Assembly: GCA_029861425.1 (NCBI GenBank)
Contig: JAOTZH010000011.1
Span: forward strand, 1 to 40,283
DNA: 40,283 bases
Origin: Gemmatimonadota bacterium
GTDB taxonomy: Bacteria > Gemmatimonadota > Gemmatimonadetes > Palauibacterales > Palauibacteraceae
Direction: 5' to 3'
This document shows positions 9,076-17,481 of this stretch, one piece after another. The translations under genes and the position numbers were made by a program. Below the pieces are notes generated by a model that did not search any database, was not told the origin of the DNA, and worked only from the letters and a program-made list of their open reading frames with translations. Within the stretch, counting starts at the first letter, position 1. The number at the start of each line of letters is the position of its first letter.

Positions 9076-9827
9076 GCTTCTGCCCCTGCGAGCATGGCGG
9101 CCGGATCGGCGACCTCGTTCTGGCCCGTGCCGAAGCCCGCGAGGCCGACTCCGCAGGAGACCAGTCCTTCACGTATCCGCGGGTCCGTCAGCGTTCGGAC
9201 CTCGACCGATCGCTCCACACCGTAGTCGCTCTCGACATCGTGGGCCTCGCCGGGGTGGCAGCCGAGCTCGGTCCAGCCGTCGCCGAGCCGATCGATGATC
9301 TCGAGCAGATGCCCGGTCGTGATCAGCTCGCGAGCGGGCTGTCCGATCCCCGTTTGCCCGTAGAACTCGCCGCAGTAGCGAATCCGCGGTTCGAGCCCGC
9401 GTACGGGCACTCCGAGCCGCTCGCCCGCTTCGCGAACGATGCCCCGGACAGGCTCGGTCAGATGCACGTGCTGGTGCGAGTCCAGATGGGTCGGGTCAGC
9501 GCCGAGCAGACCGCGAAACAGGTCCAGCTGGGCCTCGACTTCGTTTCGGACCGACGCGGGGTCGGAAAGATCGACGACCTCGTACTTCGGCGTCCACTCG
9601 CCGCCGCGATAGACCCACTCGCCCAGGTCGATGTGAAGCCCCACCGAAAGCCCCGGATGTTCGGCGGAGATGGCTGCGGCAGACCCGGCCGACGGCTGCC
9701 TCACCATCAGGCTGGCGCTGGTGACGACGCCGTCAAGGAAGGAGCGCCGGATGCCCGCGTTCACGCCGGCGGACAAACCGAAGTCATCGGCGTTCACGAT
9801 CAGGGTTCTTCGTTTGGCGTGCGGCAC
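9072..9827 (-). CDS. YdjC/ChbG-family carbohydrate deacetylase
   Basis: Predicted metal-dependent deacetylase of N-acetylated sugars; ChbG itself deacetylates chitooligosaccharides. With the GTG start at 9827 the protein has 251 residues, typical for the family. LIVNADDFGLS (9-19) carries the two metal/catalytic aspartates, GLHIDLG (63-69) supplies a metal-ligand histidine, and DSHQHVH (116-122) and ELGCHPGEAHD are conserved. I prefer GTG 9827 because GAGG lies 8 nt upstream and the protein then begins just before the first strand. A GTG at 9917 would add 30 arginine-rich, non-conserved residues. There is no signal peptide, so it is cytosolic. The real substrate in this locus could be a precursor of the glycan made by the upstream genes. 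Confidence 0.88.
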   Translation of the reverse strand: MPHAKRRTLIVNADDFGLSAGVNAGIRRSFLDGVVTSASLMVRQPSAGSAAAISAEHPGLSVGLHIDLGEWVYRGGEWTPKYEVVDLSDPASVRNEVEAQLDLFRGLLGADPTHLDSHQHVHLTEPVRGIVREAGERLGVPVRGLEPRIRYCGEFYGQTGIGQPARELITTGHLLEIIDRLGDGWTELGCHPGEAHDVESDYGVERSVEVRTLTDPRIREGLVSCGVGLAGFGTGQNEVADPAAMLAGAEA

Positions 9828-10086
9828 GTGGGCGACCTCGGCGTTGCGAATCGAGTGACGACATAGCGCGTCGCGGGAGCGGGTCCGGCGAGTGTCGACG
9901 GGAGTCTCGGAGAGCACGGTTCGTTCCCCACGGATTCGTCCGGTCCGGCACCGGCCCGTCGAGCCGTCGCGAGGCGTCTGACCGCGTGGTTGAGGGGTTT
10001 TCTGGCATACGCCGTGTGGGGGTCGAGACCCTCATCGCCGGCCCGGTCCTGCCGCCTGTGTAGACTTTGCAGGCGGAGGGCAGTTT
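9828..10086. promoter_or_regulatory. 259-bp gap in the glycan cluster with a GC-rich hairpin
   Basis: This is the only long gap in the minus-strand glycan cluster. Behind the stop of the kinase gene lies an inverted repeat with arms CCGCCTG (10052-10058) and CAGGCGG (10070-10076) and an 11-nt loop. It has no T-tract, so it would be at best a weak or Rho-assisted terminator, or an mRNA processing site. The rest may carry a promoter for the deacetylase/DUF5916/rfb part. I recognise no clear -35/-10 elements. Confidence 0.35.
10052..10076 (-). terminator. Possible transcription terminator or attenuator hairpin
   Basis: A perfect 7-bp stem (CCGCCTG/CAGGCGG) with an 11-nt loop, starting about 10 bp downstream of the stop codon of the minus-strand kinase gene. 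The absence of a following U-run on the minus strand keeps this tentative. Confidence 0.3.
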
Positions 10087-11136
10087 CTAGCGGCGCGTCT
10101 CGCGAGACATGGCCGCGCCCGGACCCGCGAAGTCCGCTGCTGCCGCTTCGGCCTCCACGAGCCAGTCGCGGGCATGATGGCTGGGAGCGCGCCATCGTGA
10201 CGACCAGCCCAGCCACTGCACGGCGTTCACCATTCGGGCAGCCGCCAGTCCTCGAGGGCAGACGACTCTCGTTTCTGCGGCGCGGTCTCCGCGTGCGCCG
10301 CCCACAAACGCGGCTTCATACGCTTCGTAAAAGGCGGCACGCTCCTCGTCGTCCCAGTCACCGGTCGTGAGCGCCGCAAGATCGAGCAGGAGGGGCCCGA
10401 CTCCGATGGACTCCCAATCGACGGGGCGTACCCTCCAGCCGCCCGATCCTCGTTCGACGAGAATGTTCGACGGGTAGAACTCCCCGTGGACGAGCCCGGT
10501 CAGCGTCGAGGAAAGAGCGACCACTGCCTCCCGGTAGGCGGCCTCGATGGCCCGCAGGCGCTCGGCGGCCCTCGTTCGTCCACCCGCCGTCGCTCGCCGG
10601 AGGGCGCGGCGCCACCAGCGAAAGTGCAGAGCCTCCGACTGGCGCAGGAGCCGATCCTCCGCGCCGGCGGGCAGTGTCCGCGCGCGGCCCCACTCGTGGA
10701 ATCGGCCTAGCCAGCGCGCGGCCTCCCGCCACGGCCTTCGCTCGCCCCTCTCCGCCAGCGACCGACCCGCCACGGTTTCGAGAACCAGACGCTCCCGTCC
10801 CGTTCCCGCATGGAGGACCCCAAGGAACCGCGGGGTGCCGAAGCGGATCGGATCGAGAAGCGACCGATACGCCCAGCCTTCGCGAGCGTCGTCCCGGACG
10901 AGCCTCGGCCGCTCGAATCCTCCCGCGACGTGGGGGACGCGGGTTCCCTTCAGCACCAGGTCCAGACGCCGTCCGCCCGGGAGCTCGACGAGGGCGCGCT
11001 CGAGCGCGTGGGTGGAGCGATCCATCGATTCGCGGCAGTCGATTCCGAGGACCCGCTCGCCCAGCAGGTGCTCGAGCGCCCGAACATCGACGCGGACGGG
11101 GAGGTCCCCAACGGGACCCGACCCTGGCCGGATCAC
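10087..11136 (-). CDS. APH-family (aminoglycoside/choline kinase fold) phosphotransferase
   Basis: A 349-residue kinase-like protein. The catalytic loop LVHGEFYPSNIL (205-216) matches the APH HGD/E-x4-N pattern, with Asn214. VRPVDWESIGVGPLLLDLA (227-245) holds the metal-binding Asp230, equivalent to DFG. The N-lobe is poorly conserved but includes a beta strand with a plausible ATP-anchoring lysine in DLVLKGTR (59-66). The GTG start at 11136 forms a GTGA overlap with the upstream glycosyltransferase stop. Distant members act on sugars, choline, amino acids or antibiotics. Its place as last gene of an 11-gene glycan unit argues for phosphorylating a sugar, a glycan residue or a small headgroup, not for antibiotic resistance. 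Substrate unknown. Confidence 0.8.
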   Translation of the reverse strand: MIRPGSGPVGDLPVRVDVRALEHLLGERVLGIDCRESMDRSTHALERALVELPGGRRLDLVLKGTRVPHVAGGFERPRLVRDDAREGWAYRSLLDPIRFGTPRFLGVLHAGTGRERLVLETVAGRSLAERGERRPWREAARWLGRFHEWGRARTLPAGAEDRLLRQSEALHFRWWRRALRRATAGGRTRAAERLRAIEAAYREAVVALSSTLTGLVHGEFYPSNILVERGSGGWRVRPVDWESIGVGPLLLDLAALTTGDWDDEERAAFYEAYEAAFVGGARGDRAAETRVVCPRGLAAARMVNAVQWLGWSSRWRAPSHHARDWLVEAEAAAADFAGPGAAMSRETRR

Positions 11137-12275
11137 GCGACCCCCACCCGTTCCAGCAACCGGCCGACCACCACGCGCGCGTCGAGGTGAGCCTCGGCCA
11201 CATCGCGTGCCGCACGAGCATGCGCCGCGTAGTTCGCCTGGATCGCCTCGACTCCCGCGACCGCTTCGTCGATGTCCCGGAAAGCGATCAGTCCCTCGCC
11301 GGTGGGCAGGTGTCGACCGAACCCGGTGTCGAGGGCGAGGACCGGCTTGCCGGCGGCCAGGTAGCAGGCACTCCGGTCGCTGAACCAGCCGCAATCGGCT
11401 TCCACGTATCCCTCTTTTGCGACGCCGAGCTCCGCATACGACTCTGACACGAAGCGCCGGTATCGGTCGGGCGTCGACGAGACGTTCTCCGGATCGAGCA
11501 CGATCCAGCGGTTCGTTTCGAGGGCCGCGAGGTCGCTCGCCTCATCGGGATGGATGGCGAGCGCGAGCGCGAAGCGGGCGGACGTACGGCCGGGGAGCTC
11601 GAACAACGGGCGGAACGCGTGGGCCTTCTGGCCGTACCGACGTTCCCCGTCCGAGATCGATCCGTAGCCACGCCAATTGGCCACCGTGGTCCAGGCGTCG
11701 CCGGGATGGGTCTTCGAGACGGGCCATTGCTGGAGACAGACCGGCGGAAGCGTGGGGATCCACTCGCGGTCGAGCGTGGGGATGTCGCACGTGGGACGGC
11801 CGATGTCGAGCCCGACGCTCGCGTAGTGCGTGTGGCCGGCGAGCCCCATGTCGAGACCCTCCAGGCTCTGCCAGAGCTGGGTGAACGCGGGATCGAGGTC
11901 CACGTACACACGGGTGGGGATGCGGCCCAGCAGATCCGGATCGCGCAACGTGCCGGCGAGGTTGAGCAGCGCAGGGGCGCGCTCGATCAGGTCGACGAGA
12001 TCGGCGCGATCCATCCCGGACGTCCGTCCGGAGTCGTCGATCAGCGCGGAACGTCCCGAAAGCCCGGCGCGCTCGCAAACGCGAGAGAAATAGGCCCTGG
12101 CGGCCGGCGTGAAGTCCCGGGATGCCACGGCCTCGAGGAGTACCGGCTCGTACCCCAGGCCTCGCAGGCCGTGCACGTACTGGAGCACTGCCCACGTCGC
12201 GCCGCCATGTCCGGGGACTGCCCCGACCATGCCCGATACCACGACGGGGAGGCCCGGCTCGGGTGCGCGCCTCAT
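11133..12275 (-). CDS. GT-B-type glycosyltransferase, paralog A
   Basis: A 380-residue predicted cytosolic glycosyltransferase, one of four paralogs in the locus. The N-terminal half has GHGGATWAVLQYVHGLRGLG (about 20-39), an open-sheet nucleotide-binding-like start with no P-loop. The middle has YVDLDPAFTQLW and VANWRGYGSI. The C-terminal half has CGWFSDRSACYLAAGKPVL followed by DTGFG and PTGEGL, resembling the donor-binding half of CgeB/GT4-like enzymes. The ATG at 12275 shares one base with the preceding stop (TGATG). The stop overlaps the kinase gene by 4 bp. Donor and acceptor cannot be read from the sequence; the GT assignment rests on the fold-like pattern and the context. Confidence 0.75.
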   Translation of the reverse strand: MRRAPEPGLPVVVSGMVGAVPGHGGATWAVLQYVHGLRGLGYEPVLLEAVASRDFTPAARAYFSRVCERAGLSGRSALIDDSGRTSGMDRADLVDLIERAPALLNLAGTLRDPDLLGRIPTRVYVDLDPAFTQLWQSLEGLDMGLAGHTHYASVGLDIGRPTCDIPTLDREWIPTLPPVCLQQWPVSKTHPGDAWTTVANWRGYGSISDGERRYGQKAHAFRPLFELPGRTSARFALALAIHPDEASDLAALETNRWIVLDPENVSSTPDRYRRFVSESYAELGVAKEGYVEADCGWFSDRSACYLAAGKPVLALDTGFGRHLPTGEGLIAFRDIDEAVAGVEAIQANYAAHARAARDVAEAHLDARVVVGRLLERVGVA

Positions 12276-13465
12276 CACGGAGACACCCCCAGATCCTCGA
12301 GCATCGAACCGAGTACGCGATCGGAATCGAAGTATGTCTCGGCGAGTTGCCTCGCTGCGCTCGAGTGCCGCGCGTAGTCGTCCGCGATCGTCTCCACCGC
12401 GGCTACCGCGTCCGTCATGGTCTCGAACGCCAGGGCGCCCTCGCCCTCGGGGATCGAGTCGCGGAACCCGGTGTCCTGAACCACGACGGGCCGGCCCGCA
12501 GCCAGGTACCTGGCCGAACGGTCGCTGAACCACCCGCTCCGGGTCTCGACGTAGACACCCTGCGCGACGGAGAACTCCGCGTCCGAACACTCGACGTAGG
12601 TACGGAAGGCTTCGAGCGAACCGGCCCGCTCCGCCGGGTCTTCCAGATGCCACCCTGCGCTCTCGAGCAGGGTGCGGTCGTCCCCGTCGGCAGGGTGGAT
12701 GGCCAGAGCCGCCTCGAAGCAGTGGGCGGGCAGCAACGCCGGCAGAGCCCGGAAACGCCGCCATTCGTGCGCCTTGACCCCATAGTGGCGGTCGCCGTCC
12801 TCGATCGGGCCGAAGGCTCCGCGCCAGCTCGCCACGGTGGTGAACCGGACCCCGGCGACTTCCCTTTCGGCCGCGTCGGGGCCCGCGTGCGCTTCGCCCA
12901 CCTTCGTCGCGCGGTCGCCCCAGTCCTCGAGGACGACGGGTTGAAGCGTCGGTCGCCAACGGACGTCACCGGTGGGAAGATCGCACCCGGGGCGTCCGAC
13001 GTTGAGGCCGACGGTGTAATGATCCGTGTGGGCGGATACCTGATCGCCAAGGAGGCCGCGGGAGTCCCAGATCTGAGTGTACCCGGGGTCGAGGTCCACG
13101 TACGCGCGGTGTGGGATCCGGTGGAACCACTCGTCGGGCTCGAGGTGGCCGCTGATGTTCACCAGCAGCGCGCAGTCGTCCGCGAGTGCGTCCCACTCTT
13201 CCGGGTCGAGACCGCGCACGACCCCATCGACCACGAGGACGCTCCGGTCCCCGAGGGCGTTGGCCCGAGTCACCGCGTCGAAGAACTCCATGGCTCGTGG
13301 GTCCGGGCCCGCGATCCCATCCCCGCGGTCGGACGTCAGAGCTTCGACGAACCAGACGTCGAACCCGAGTCGTGCGAGCCCGCGAGCCCAGCTCATCCGG
13401 ACCCAGGCCTCCCCGCCGCTCCCCGGCTTATTCGCGAGGGCGCCCGCGACGATGACGGTCGTCAT
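12275..13465 (-). CDS. GT-B-type glycosyltransferase, paralog B
   Basis: A 396-residue paralog of the genes on both sides. Shared landmarks are GSGGEAWVRMSWARGLARLG near the N-terminus, YVDLDPGYTQIWD, VASWRGAFGPIEDGDRHYG in the middle, and SGWFSDRSARYLAAGRPVV then QDTGFRDSIPEGEG at the C-terminal donor-site region. It starts at ATG 13465, overlapping the stop of paralog C as ATGA. There is no signal peptide or membrane segment, so it is cytosolic. In this frame residues 8-27 read as a start of a Rossmann-like domain, consistent with a GT-B enzyme. Specific function unknown; retention of all landmarks suggests an active enzyme and not a decaying copy. Confidence 0.75.
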   Translation of the reverse strand: MTTVIVAGALANKPGSGGEAWVRMSWARGLARLGFDVWFVEALTSDRGDGIAGPDPRAMEFFDAVTRANALGDRSVLVVDGVVRGLDPEEWDALADDCALLVNISGHLEPDEWFHRIPHRAYVDLDPGYTQIWDSRGLLGDQVSAHTDHYTVGLNVGRPGCDLPTGDVRWRPTLQPVVLEDWGDRATKVGEAHAGPDAAEREVAGVRFTTVASWRGAFGPIEDGDRHYGVKAHEWRRFRALPALLPAHCFEAALAIHPADGDDRTLLESAGWHLEDPAERAGSLEAFRTYVECSDAEFSVAQGVYVETRSGWFSDRSARYLAAGRPVVVQDTGFRDSIPEGEGALAFETMTDAVAAVETIADDYARHSSAARQLAETYFDSDRVLGSMLEDLGVSP

Positions 13466-14670
13466 GCCGCACCCTCGACCGGGCAGGAGGCGCTTACGTC
13501 GGACACGGCTGTCGCGCGATCAGCCAGCCGTGCGAGGACACGATCCGAGTCGAAGTGCTCCGCGGCGACCGCGCGCGCCGCCTGCCGATGCCGACGAGGA
13601 TCGCTCTGCACCTCGGCGATCGCTGCGGCCGCCTCCTCGAGGCTCGTGAACCGGAGGAGCCCCTCGTCCCCGGGGTAGCGGTCGCTCCAACCGGTGTCCT
13701 GCGCGACGACCGGCCTGCCTGCCGCCAGATAGCACACGGACCGGTCGGAAAACCAACCGCTCGAGGTCTCGACGTACAGTCCCTTCGCCACCATCAACTC
13801 GCCCGACGAGCCCTGAATGAACTCACGGTACGCGACGGGATCGCCCGCGCTGGCGCGGGGATCGACCAACTCCCAGCCGGCGCCTACCAGTCGGTCACGG
13901 TCGGGCCGGTCGGTGTCGTCGATGTCGAGGGCCAGGCGAAACGGCTCGCCCGTGAGCGCGGGAAGGGGGACGAAGCGTCGGAACTGGTGGGCGCGCAGCC
14001 CATACTGCCGCCCCCTATGCTCGATCGGGTCGAATGGCCCCCGCCAGGTGCATATCGAGGTCCAGCCGAATCCGTCACCGGGGACGGGCACGAACGCGTC
14101 GAGGACCACTGGAGGTGGCGTCGGTATCCAGTCCAGACCGAGCGTCGGGATGAGACAGTCGCTGGCGCCGATCCGCTCGCCGACTGTCGCGTACGCGTCG
14201 TGACCGACGAACATCCGCGCCAACCCGAGATCCTCCCACATCTGCCCGAACCCCGGATCTATGTCGAGGAAGACCCGGCGCGTCGCCGCAGCGAGGATCT
14301 CCTCGTCGCGGAGGTATCCCATCACGTTGATGAAGAGGTCCGCCTCGCGGACGCGGTCGATCACATCCTGGCGCGCGAGTCCACGGACGGTCTGCGCCGC
14401 GGCCGGTCCGGGTCCGGACGCGCCCACGAGGAGCGAAGCGTGCTCCTCGATCCCGCCCAGTGCGCAGAATCGGTCGAACTCGTTCACCTCTGGCGAGTGG
14501 CGGCCGGTCGGCACTTGGTCGATCGAGTCGAGCCACAGCACGTCCCACCCGAGGCGCCTGAAGCCGAGGACGTACTGCAGAAACGCCCAGGCATGCCCGC
14601 CCCGGCCCGGACGGCGAGCCACCGCACCGGTGAGCACGACCGATCCGGCGGTCCGGCGCGACGACCTCAC
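13462..14670 (-). CDS. GT-B-type glycosyltransferase, paralog C
   Basis: A 402-residue third tandem paralog. Landmarks are GRGGHAWAFLQYVLGFRRLG, FLDIDPGFGQMWEDLG, CTWRGPFDPIEHRGRQYG, SGWFSDRSVCYLAAGRPVV and QDTGWSDRYPGDEG, aligned in order with paralogs A and B. The start is GTG 14670, which makes a GTGA overlap with the GT2 gene upstream. The open frame continues another 94 codons to the right but there it is antisense-like shadow of the GT2 gene. The first dozen residues (SSRRTAGS) are basic and not conserved. Cytosolic; sugar specificity unknown. Confidence 0.75.
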   Translation of the reverse strand: MRSSRRTAGSVVLTGAVARRPGRGGHAWAFLQYVLGFRRLGWDVLWLDSIDQVPTGRHSPEVNEFDRFCALGGIEEHASLLVGASGPGPAAAQTVRGLARQDVIDRVREADLFINVMGYLRDEEILAAATRRVFLDIDPGFGQMWEDLGLARMFVGHDAYATVGERIGASDCLIPTLGLDWIPTPPPVVLDAFVPVPGDGFGWTSICTWRGPFDPIEHRGRQYGLRAHQFRRFVPLPALTGEPFRLALDIDDTDRPDRDRLVGAGWELVDPRASAGDPVAYREFIQGSSGELMVAKGLYVETSSGWFSDRSVCYLAAGRPVVAQDTGWSDRYPGDEGLLRFTSLEEAAAAIAEVQSDPRRHRQAARAVAAEHFDSDRVLARLADRATAVSDVSASCPVEGAA

Positions 14671-16133
14671 GGAGTGGTCTCCGCGGCCGGCGCGAGGCGG
14701 TAGATGATGCACAACTCGTCCGCCAGCACCCGATCGTACCGACGGTCGAGGTGCGCCGAGAAGCGGCCATAGTGATCCAGCCACCAGAAGCTCGCCCGCG
14801 GGACCACGAGGTACCGGGCTCCGCGCGAGCGCTGGGCTTCGAGGTGGTCTATCGCGCCGTCGTCGTCGGCCGGGTATCCGTCGGGTGAGAGCGCCAGATC
14901 CGGAAAGTGCCAGCCCGTGCGCTGCGCCTCGTGCAGCAGCGACGGGTCCCATTTGTCGATGGCCGCCACGGACTCACCGGCGGGTACGACCCGCCGAATC
15001 CGACCGGCGACACCTGCCCGCTCGTCAGACCAGTCGTCCGTCGCCTCGAGTCTCGCGCGAAGCGCCTCGCCGAACCGCGTCCCTGTCAGCCGGGCGGCGG
15101 CCGTTCGGAGGACCGGACGGGCCGCTTCGTGGAAGCCGTGCTCGTCCGCCGCCGCCGCTCGATCCGCCGCCCCACCCAATGCGTCCCTCCGTGAGGCCGT
15201 GACCCTCCCGGCTCGAAGGACGATGCGGCACGCGAGATCCGGGAATCCGCGGGCGAGCGCGTCGCCGGCCGCCTCGAGGTGGCGAGCCGTGAGCGCCGCG
15301 TCGGCCCTGCGCTCGATCTCGTCGATGCCGGGCACCTGGCCTCGCGCCCGCTTCAGTGCCCGACGGACGACGAGTGTCTCGCTGGCCAGCCATGAAAGAC
15401 TCGACGCCCTTCGTGCGGAGGCGCCGCCCGCGTGGCAGCGGTATCGGGCGACGGGCCGGGCGCTGAACGCCACATCTCCCCGAAGCGACACGCGTAGCCA
15501 GGCGTCCCAATCTTCCGCGCGGTCTCCCAGATTCGTCGCGTACGGCCCTGCCCTCCTGTGGGCGTCGGCGCGCGTGACGGCGGTCGGAGCGCGGACATAG
15601 TTCGACAGCACGAGCTCTGAGAAGGCGTCGGCCCCCGGCTCGACGGTGTCCTGGCGGAACGGCGCTGACCAGGCGGGGCGGGGCATCCCGCGCCCGTCCA
15701 CGACCTCGACTGCGCCGTGTACGAGTACCACGTCCGGCTCCGTCTCGAGGACTTCGAGCTGGCGGCGGAGTCCGCCCGGCGTGTACGCATCGTCGTCATC
15801 GAGCCACGCCAGGTAGCGGCCGGTCGCCCCATCGAGACAGGCGTTCCGGTTCTCCGCGATCCCCACCCGGCGGTCGTGCCGGCGGTGGATGATGCGAGGG
15901 TCGGCGAATTCGCGGACGACGAGTCCGGTCTCGTCCCACGACGCGTCATCGAGAACGAGGATCTCGAGATCGTCAATGTCCTGACCCAAGACCGAGACGA
16001 GGGCGTCGCGCAAGAACGCCGCCCGGTTTCGCGTCGGGATGCAGACGGTGGCGAGCGGGCGCCGGGAGACGACCGCCGGTGCCGCCTGAACGTCGCGCGG
16101 GAGGGTGGGCGGAGCCACGCTAGTCGACGTCAT
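14667..16133 (-). CDS. Family 2 glycosyltransferase with a C-terminal accessory domain
   Basis: A 488-residue two-part protein. Residues about 26-240 form a GT-A/GT2 domain: ATVCIPTRNRAAFLRDALVS, the nucleotide-binding LVLDDASWDETG (60-70), GIAENRNACLDGATG, and the metal-binding acidic cluster WLDDDD (110-115). A helical stretch (about 245-365) follows. The C-terminal part (about 375-480) contains GWHFPDLALSPDGY, DHLEAQRSRGARYLVVP and FWWLDHYGRFSAHLDRRY. It matches the end of the GT-A protein at 17478-19469, so the two proteins share an accessory domain of unknown role. The ATG at 16133 overlaps the sulfotransferase stop by 14 bp. No membrane segments, hence cytosolic. Confidence 0.88.
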   Translation of the reverse strand: MTSTSVAPPTLPRDVQAAPAVVSRRPLATVCIPTRNRAAFLRDALVSVLGQDIDDLEILVLDDASWDETGLVVREFADPRIIHRRHDRRVGIAENRNACLDGATGRYLAWLDDDDAYTPGGLRRQLEVLETEPDVVLVHGAVEVVDGRGMPRPAWSAPFRQDTVEPGADAFSELVLSNYVRAPTAVTRADAHRRAGPYATNLGDRAEDWDAWLRVSLRGDVAFSARPVARYRCHAGGASARRASSLSWLASETLVVRRALKRARGQVPGIDEIERRADAALTARHLEAAGDALARGFPDLACRIVLRAGRVTASRRDALGGAADRAAAADEHGFHEAARPVLRTAAARLTGTRFGEALRARLEATDDWSDERAGVAGRIRRVVPAGESVAAIDKWDPSLLHEAQRTGWHFPDLALSPDGYPADDDGAIDHLEAQRSRGARYLVVPRASFWWLDHYGRFSAHLDRRYDRVLADELCIIYRLAPAAETTP

Positions 16134-17481
16134 ATCCGAAGGCCTCGAGCGCCTCACCGAACGCCGATCGGCAAACCGCGACGAGATCAGGGTCGAGCTC
16201 CTCGCGCCAGCGTCCGATCGAAGCGCGGGGATCCCGGCTCGTGCGGTGTCGCTCCATGTCGCCGCTCGCGCCCGAGGCGCGCGCGATCGAGTCGCGCACG
16301 GTGTGGGCGTCGTGTGCGAGGCCGATCCCCTCGTACAACGTCGCCAGGGTTCGCTCGGGCTCGACGACCAGATCCTCGTACCGGACGAGCTGAGCCCGAT
16401 CGGATCTCTCCTTCCAGTCGGCCAGGAGTGCTCGTGCCCCGCTCGCGAGGTTCCCCTCGATGAACCGGGCATCCGAGTCCACGTTCTCCCGCCCGAACGC
16501 GACGAAACCACGCTTGGCGTTGAAGGCCAGTATCGAGCAGACCATGTCCCTGAAGTCGCGCACGAGGACGATCTCCGAGCCCGACGGGTACAGCTCCCAC
16601 ATGAGCCGGGGGACGTGCCCGGGAGTCAGCTTCTCGGCGAAGCGGGTTGCCTCGGGCCGTGCGAGCCCCTCGGCCACGCGATCGTAGAACTCCTCGATGG
16701 ACTGGCGGGCCAGCCCGGCGAGCCGCACGGGATAGTCCCCTCGGAACCAGTCGCGAAGTCCCGGTTCGTCCGCGAGCGACTCCGCGTTGAACGGATGGTG
16801 CCCGATGGACCAGAGATCGTCGGGAAACGCGTCCGGGTGCGACGACTGGTGTGGATTCGCCGGATTCGACAGGACGCTCACCATGTGCAGCCAGTACGCC
16901 GCCGACCGGGTCTCGTAGGGGTACCCTCCGTGCACCGCGATCTCCGGGTGCTCGCGGAGGAGTCGCATGAGCCAGGTCGAGCCGGTTCGCCCGAGGGTCG
17001 TGAGCCCGAGCGGGTTCCAGCGGGTGTCGGGCGGGGCCGGCAGCGGCGTATGGGTCGCGCGGAGCGTCGCCAACGGCTCGACCGTGCCGTCGTCGAAAAC
17101 GACCCGAACCTGGATCTCGCACGGGCTCGGCAACCCGAGCATGCCGATCGAGGTGCGGAACCCACAGCGTAGCCGAACCGAGCCCTCGTGCCGGTCGGCG
17201 ACGTCTTCGCGCGACATGGCGAGGGGCGTCTTCCGGATCACGCGTCCCCGGTGGACGAAGTCGACGGCGACGGCCGGAACGTCGGTCCCGAGTGCCCACC
17301 CGGCGCACGGCAGGGCGGTCCCCCACCAGCTGTCGCCGGCCCGCGGTCGGTCGATCGACCCGCCCAGAAGACGGGAAGCATCAGCGGTCTGGGACTCCAC
17401 GGCTTCAATCGTGACGGCAGGCTCCGATGGGCGGAGTGCTTCGAGAGTGGTCTCCACCGCCGCCGAGCGCGCCGGGCTCAT
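16120..17481 (-). CDS. Sulfotransferase-family protein with N-terminal beta-sandwich domain
   Basis: A 453-residue protein. From about residue 155 it is a PAPS-dependent sulfotransferase: the 5'-phosphosulfate loop GLTTLGRTGSTWLMRLL (159-175) and the 3'-phosphate motif IVLVRDFRDMVCSILAF (304-320), with the expected arginine 308 and serine 316. The N-terminal 150 residues (WWGTALPCAGWALGTD, VDFVHRGRVIRKTPLAMSR, GFRTSIGMLGLP) look like a beta-sandwich. I have seen similar segments in front of other sugar-modifying enzymes; its role is unknown. The ATG at 17481 overlaps the upstream stop as ATGA. In this operon it would sulfate a sugar of the growing glycan. Cytosolic, as PAPS is. No PAPS synthesis genes are present in the window. 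Confidence 0.88.
   Translation of the reverse strand: MSPARSAAVETTLEALRPSEPAVTIEAVESQTADASRLLGGSIDRPRAGDSWWGTALPCAGWALGTDVPAVAVDFVHRGRVIRKTPLAMSREDVADRHEGSVRLRCGFRTSIGMLGLPSPCEIQVRVVFDDGTVEPLATLRATHTPLPAPPDTRWNPLGLTTLGRTGSTWLMRLLREHPEIAVHGGYPYETRSAAYWLHMVSVLSNPANPHQSSHPDAFPDDLWSIGHHPFNAESLADEPGLRDWFRGDYPVRLAGLARQSIEEFYDRVAEGLARPEATRFAEKLTPGHVPRLMWELYPSGSEIVLVRDFRDMVCSILAFNAKRGFVAFGRENVDSDARFIEGNLASGARALLADWKERSDRAQLVRYEDLVVEPERTLATLYEGIGLAHDAHTVRDSIARASGASGDMERHRTSRDPRASIGRWREELDPDLVAVCRSAFGEALEAFGYDVD

Noticed and set aside
9828-10086. A small RNA or extra gene in the gap before the deacetylase
   Set aside because: Apart from one 7-bp hairpin there is no reading frame with coding character and no known RNA motif that I could recognise.
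10087-11136. Antibiotic-resistance aminoglycoside phosphotransferase
   Set aside because: Only the generic kinase-fold motifs match; the gene is coupled to glycosyltransferases, and no mobile element is nearby.
12122-13678. A 518-codon plus-strand frame
   Set aside because: Antisense shadow of glycosyltransferase paralogs A-C; these have consistent paralogy and overlap-coupled starts on the minus strand.
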